DNA of 64,000 nt, from the NCBI GenBank assembly GCA_963737285.1, contig CAVTRT010000001.1, forward strand, positions 744,001 to 808,000, read 5' to 3'. Below the pieces are notes generated by a model. It was not told the DNA's origin. It did not search any database and saw only the letters and a list, made by a program, of their open reading frames with translations. The stretch comes from Trebonia sp963737285 (GTDB lineage Bacteria > Actinomycetota > Actinomycetes > Streptosporangiales > Streptosporangiaceae). Shown in pieces: positions 62,905 through 64,000 of the stretch (positions are counted from its first letter, which is position 1; every line of letters begins with the position of its first letter). The position numbers and the translations under genes were made by a program.

Positions 62905-63795
62905 GTGAGTAATACTGTCCGTGTGGATTCAGATACAGACAGTAATTGCGTGGTGGCTGGCGATACCGGCGCGTACTGGCGTGACGCCCCGCCAGGTGGT
63001 GACCTGAGCGGTGAACTGAGCGGCACCAGCAGTGGCCTCGGTGCCTGGGGAGTGAGCGATTACCGCGATCCCGGCTCCTACTGGCGGCGGCGATTCCTCA
63101 TCCTGGCGAGCGGGTTCGCGGTCCTCGGCGGGATGACGTGGGGGCTGTCCGTCCTGCTTGGGCCGGCGAAGTCGATCGATGTCGCGGGCCGGAGTAACGC
63201 GCATGCGGCACTGCCGGTTCGTGACACGCTTCCCCCCGCCGCGTACGGGCTGCCTTCCGGGCCCAGGCCCACCCCGCAATCTGGCCCAGGGAGCTACGCC
63301 CCGGTGGATGGCCGGCCGCCGGCGCCGTCGCCGCCGTCGCCAGGGATGGCGACGGCCCCGCGGACACTGTCACCGGGTGCCGCACCCCTGTCGCCAGCGG
63401 CCTGCTCGCCGGCCAGCATCGTGCTTAGCCTGTTCACCAGCCAGGCACGATACGGCCCAGGCGAGCGGCCTCAGTTTGAGGTCTACGCGGTGTCCACGGC
63501 ACCCGGAGCCTGCGACCTCGCATACGGCCCCTCGGCCCTGCGCGTGATGGTCACCAGCCACAGCCATGTCGTGTGGGACTCCGCCGCGTGCGACTGGCGC
63601 GGACTGGCACCCGGATCGGGCCCGGTGCGGTTCACGGCGGGCGTTCCAAGGGTGGCGACCATCGCCTGGAACCGGCAGGCGGGCACCGCGGGATGCGCGG
63701 GATCAGTCCCGGCCGCGGCCACTGGCACCTTTGATGTGGTGGCCACGGCGGACGGCGAGTCCAGTCCGGTACGCACCTTCACCCTGACACGGTGA
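62905..63795 (+). CDS. proline-rich membrane-anchored extracellular protein
   Basis: The product is 296 residues from GTG 62905. A cytoplasmic lead of about 65 residues precedes one membrane segment (RRRFLILASGFAVLGGMTWG). A long Pro/Ser/Gly-rich stretch follows, then a beta-rich C-terminal domain with Cys pairs (SPAACSPASIVLSLF, PGACDLAYG, DSAACDWRG, GTAGCAGSVP). It resembles actinobacterial membrane-tethered immunoglobulin-like domains that interact with the wall. No precise function. Divergent from mutY over 56 bases. Confidence 0.75.
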   Translation: MSNTVRVDSDTDSNCVVAGDTGAYWRDAPPGGDLSGELSGTSSGLGAWGVSDYRDPGSYWRRRFLILASGFAVLGGMTWGLSVLLGPAKSIDVAGRSNAHAALPVRDTLPPAAYGLPSGPRPTPQSGPGSYAPVDGRPPAPSPPSPGMATAPRTLSPGAAPLSPAACSPASIVLSLFTSQARYGPGERPQFEVYAVSTAPGACDLAYGPSALRVMVTSHSHVVWDSAACDWRGLAPGSGPVRFTAGVPRVATIAWNRQAGTAGCAGSVPAAATGTFDVVATADGESSPVRTFTLTR

Positions 63796-63804
63796 CCGTC
63801 AGCA

Positions 63805-64000
63805 TCAGTCCATGAGCGCCGCCTGCACGGCCGCCGCGACGTTATCCACCTCCACGACCTCGATGCCGCTGCTGCCGGATGTCGGACCGGAGGCTCCACC
63901 AGGAACGATCGCCCGGCGAAATCCCATCCGCTCGGCTTCGGTGACGCGCCTTGGCACGCCCGCGACCGGGCGTACCTCCCCGGCAAGGCCGACCTCGCCG
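63805..64000 (-). CDS. radA: DNA repair protein RadA, C-terminal end (partial)
   Basis: The frame is open from the window edge to TGA at 63807-63805. GEVGLAGEVRPVAGVPRR and AERMGFRRAIVPGGASG are the Lon-protease-like C-terminal domain of RadA/Sms. It processes branched recombination intermediates. The rest of the gene lies outside the window. It is convergent with the preceding membrane-protein gene. Confidence 0.9.
   Translation of the reverse strand, partial: GEVGLAGEVRPVAGVPRRVTEAERMGFRRAIVPGGASGPTSGSSGIEVVEVDNVAAAVQAALMD

Overview
The window is high-GC actinobacterial chromosome. WhiB/WblA, Lsr2, two ArsA-like ATPases, a DUF2342 zinc protein, MSMEG-style fol genes beside ftsH, ClpC and GTG-rich starts point to a mycelial-type actinomycete; I would guess the Streptosporangiales or a nearby order, but 16S or marker genes are needed to fix this.

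Left flank (1-5534): a frameshifted nucleotide-sugar dehydrogenase, a small membrane protein, a membrane-anchored HNH protein and a wrecked NUDIX gene, then tRNA-Pro(CGG), a metallophosphoesterase and a divergent YqeY-like gene. The last three belong to a conserved actinobacterial block (metallophosphoesterase, yqeY, class A PBP, wblA, two ArsA-like ATPases).

Accessory island (about 5535-30570): this splits that block between yqeY and the PBP gene. It is a patchwork. It holds a 5'-truncated proline-rich gene pair, remnants of an HxlR regulator, an MFS transporter and a C5 DNA methyltransferase, and a membrane GGDEF protein with a DUF6545-like tail next to an ImmA/IrrE peptidase and an XRE regulator. 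It also holds a DUF2637 protein with an ArdC-primase fusion (plasmid or AICE-type genes), a GntR/YtrA regulator with an ABC exporter, several secreted or lipoprotein genes, transposase tails, and a 45-nt initiator-tRNA 3' half that looks like an attachment site. Beyond that site lies a tightly coupled operon: a winged-helix protein, three small unknown proteins and an SMC/MukB-like coiled-coil ATPase. The ATPase gene has one frameshift and has lost its C-terminal head. No integrase or FtsK/TraB-type translocase was found.

Core region (30573-64000): class A PBP, wblA, the ArsA pair, an SPFH protein, DUF4177, RidA, NUDIX and MBL hydrolases, a Crp-type regulator, a TPR protein, pyrophosphatase, PBP4, DUF2342 protein, tilS-hpt-ftsH-folE, an MprF/LysX-like membrane aminoacyltransferase, folP-folK-DUF3180-DUF2520-coaX-lysS, an acetyltransferase, lsr2, clpC with ClgR-type boxes, mutY, a proline-rich membrane protein and the 3' end of radA. 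folB is absent between folP and folK, and panC/panD are absent between DUF2520 and coaX.

At least eight genes carry one-base frame breaks, mostly in G or C runs. Several of these genes are normally intact core genes, so uncorrected sequencing indels are a serious alternative to real gene decay.
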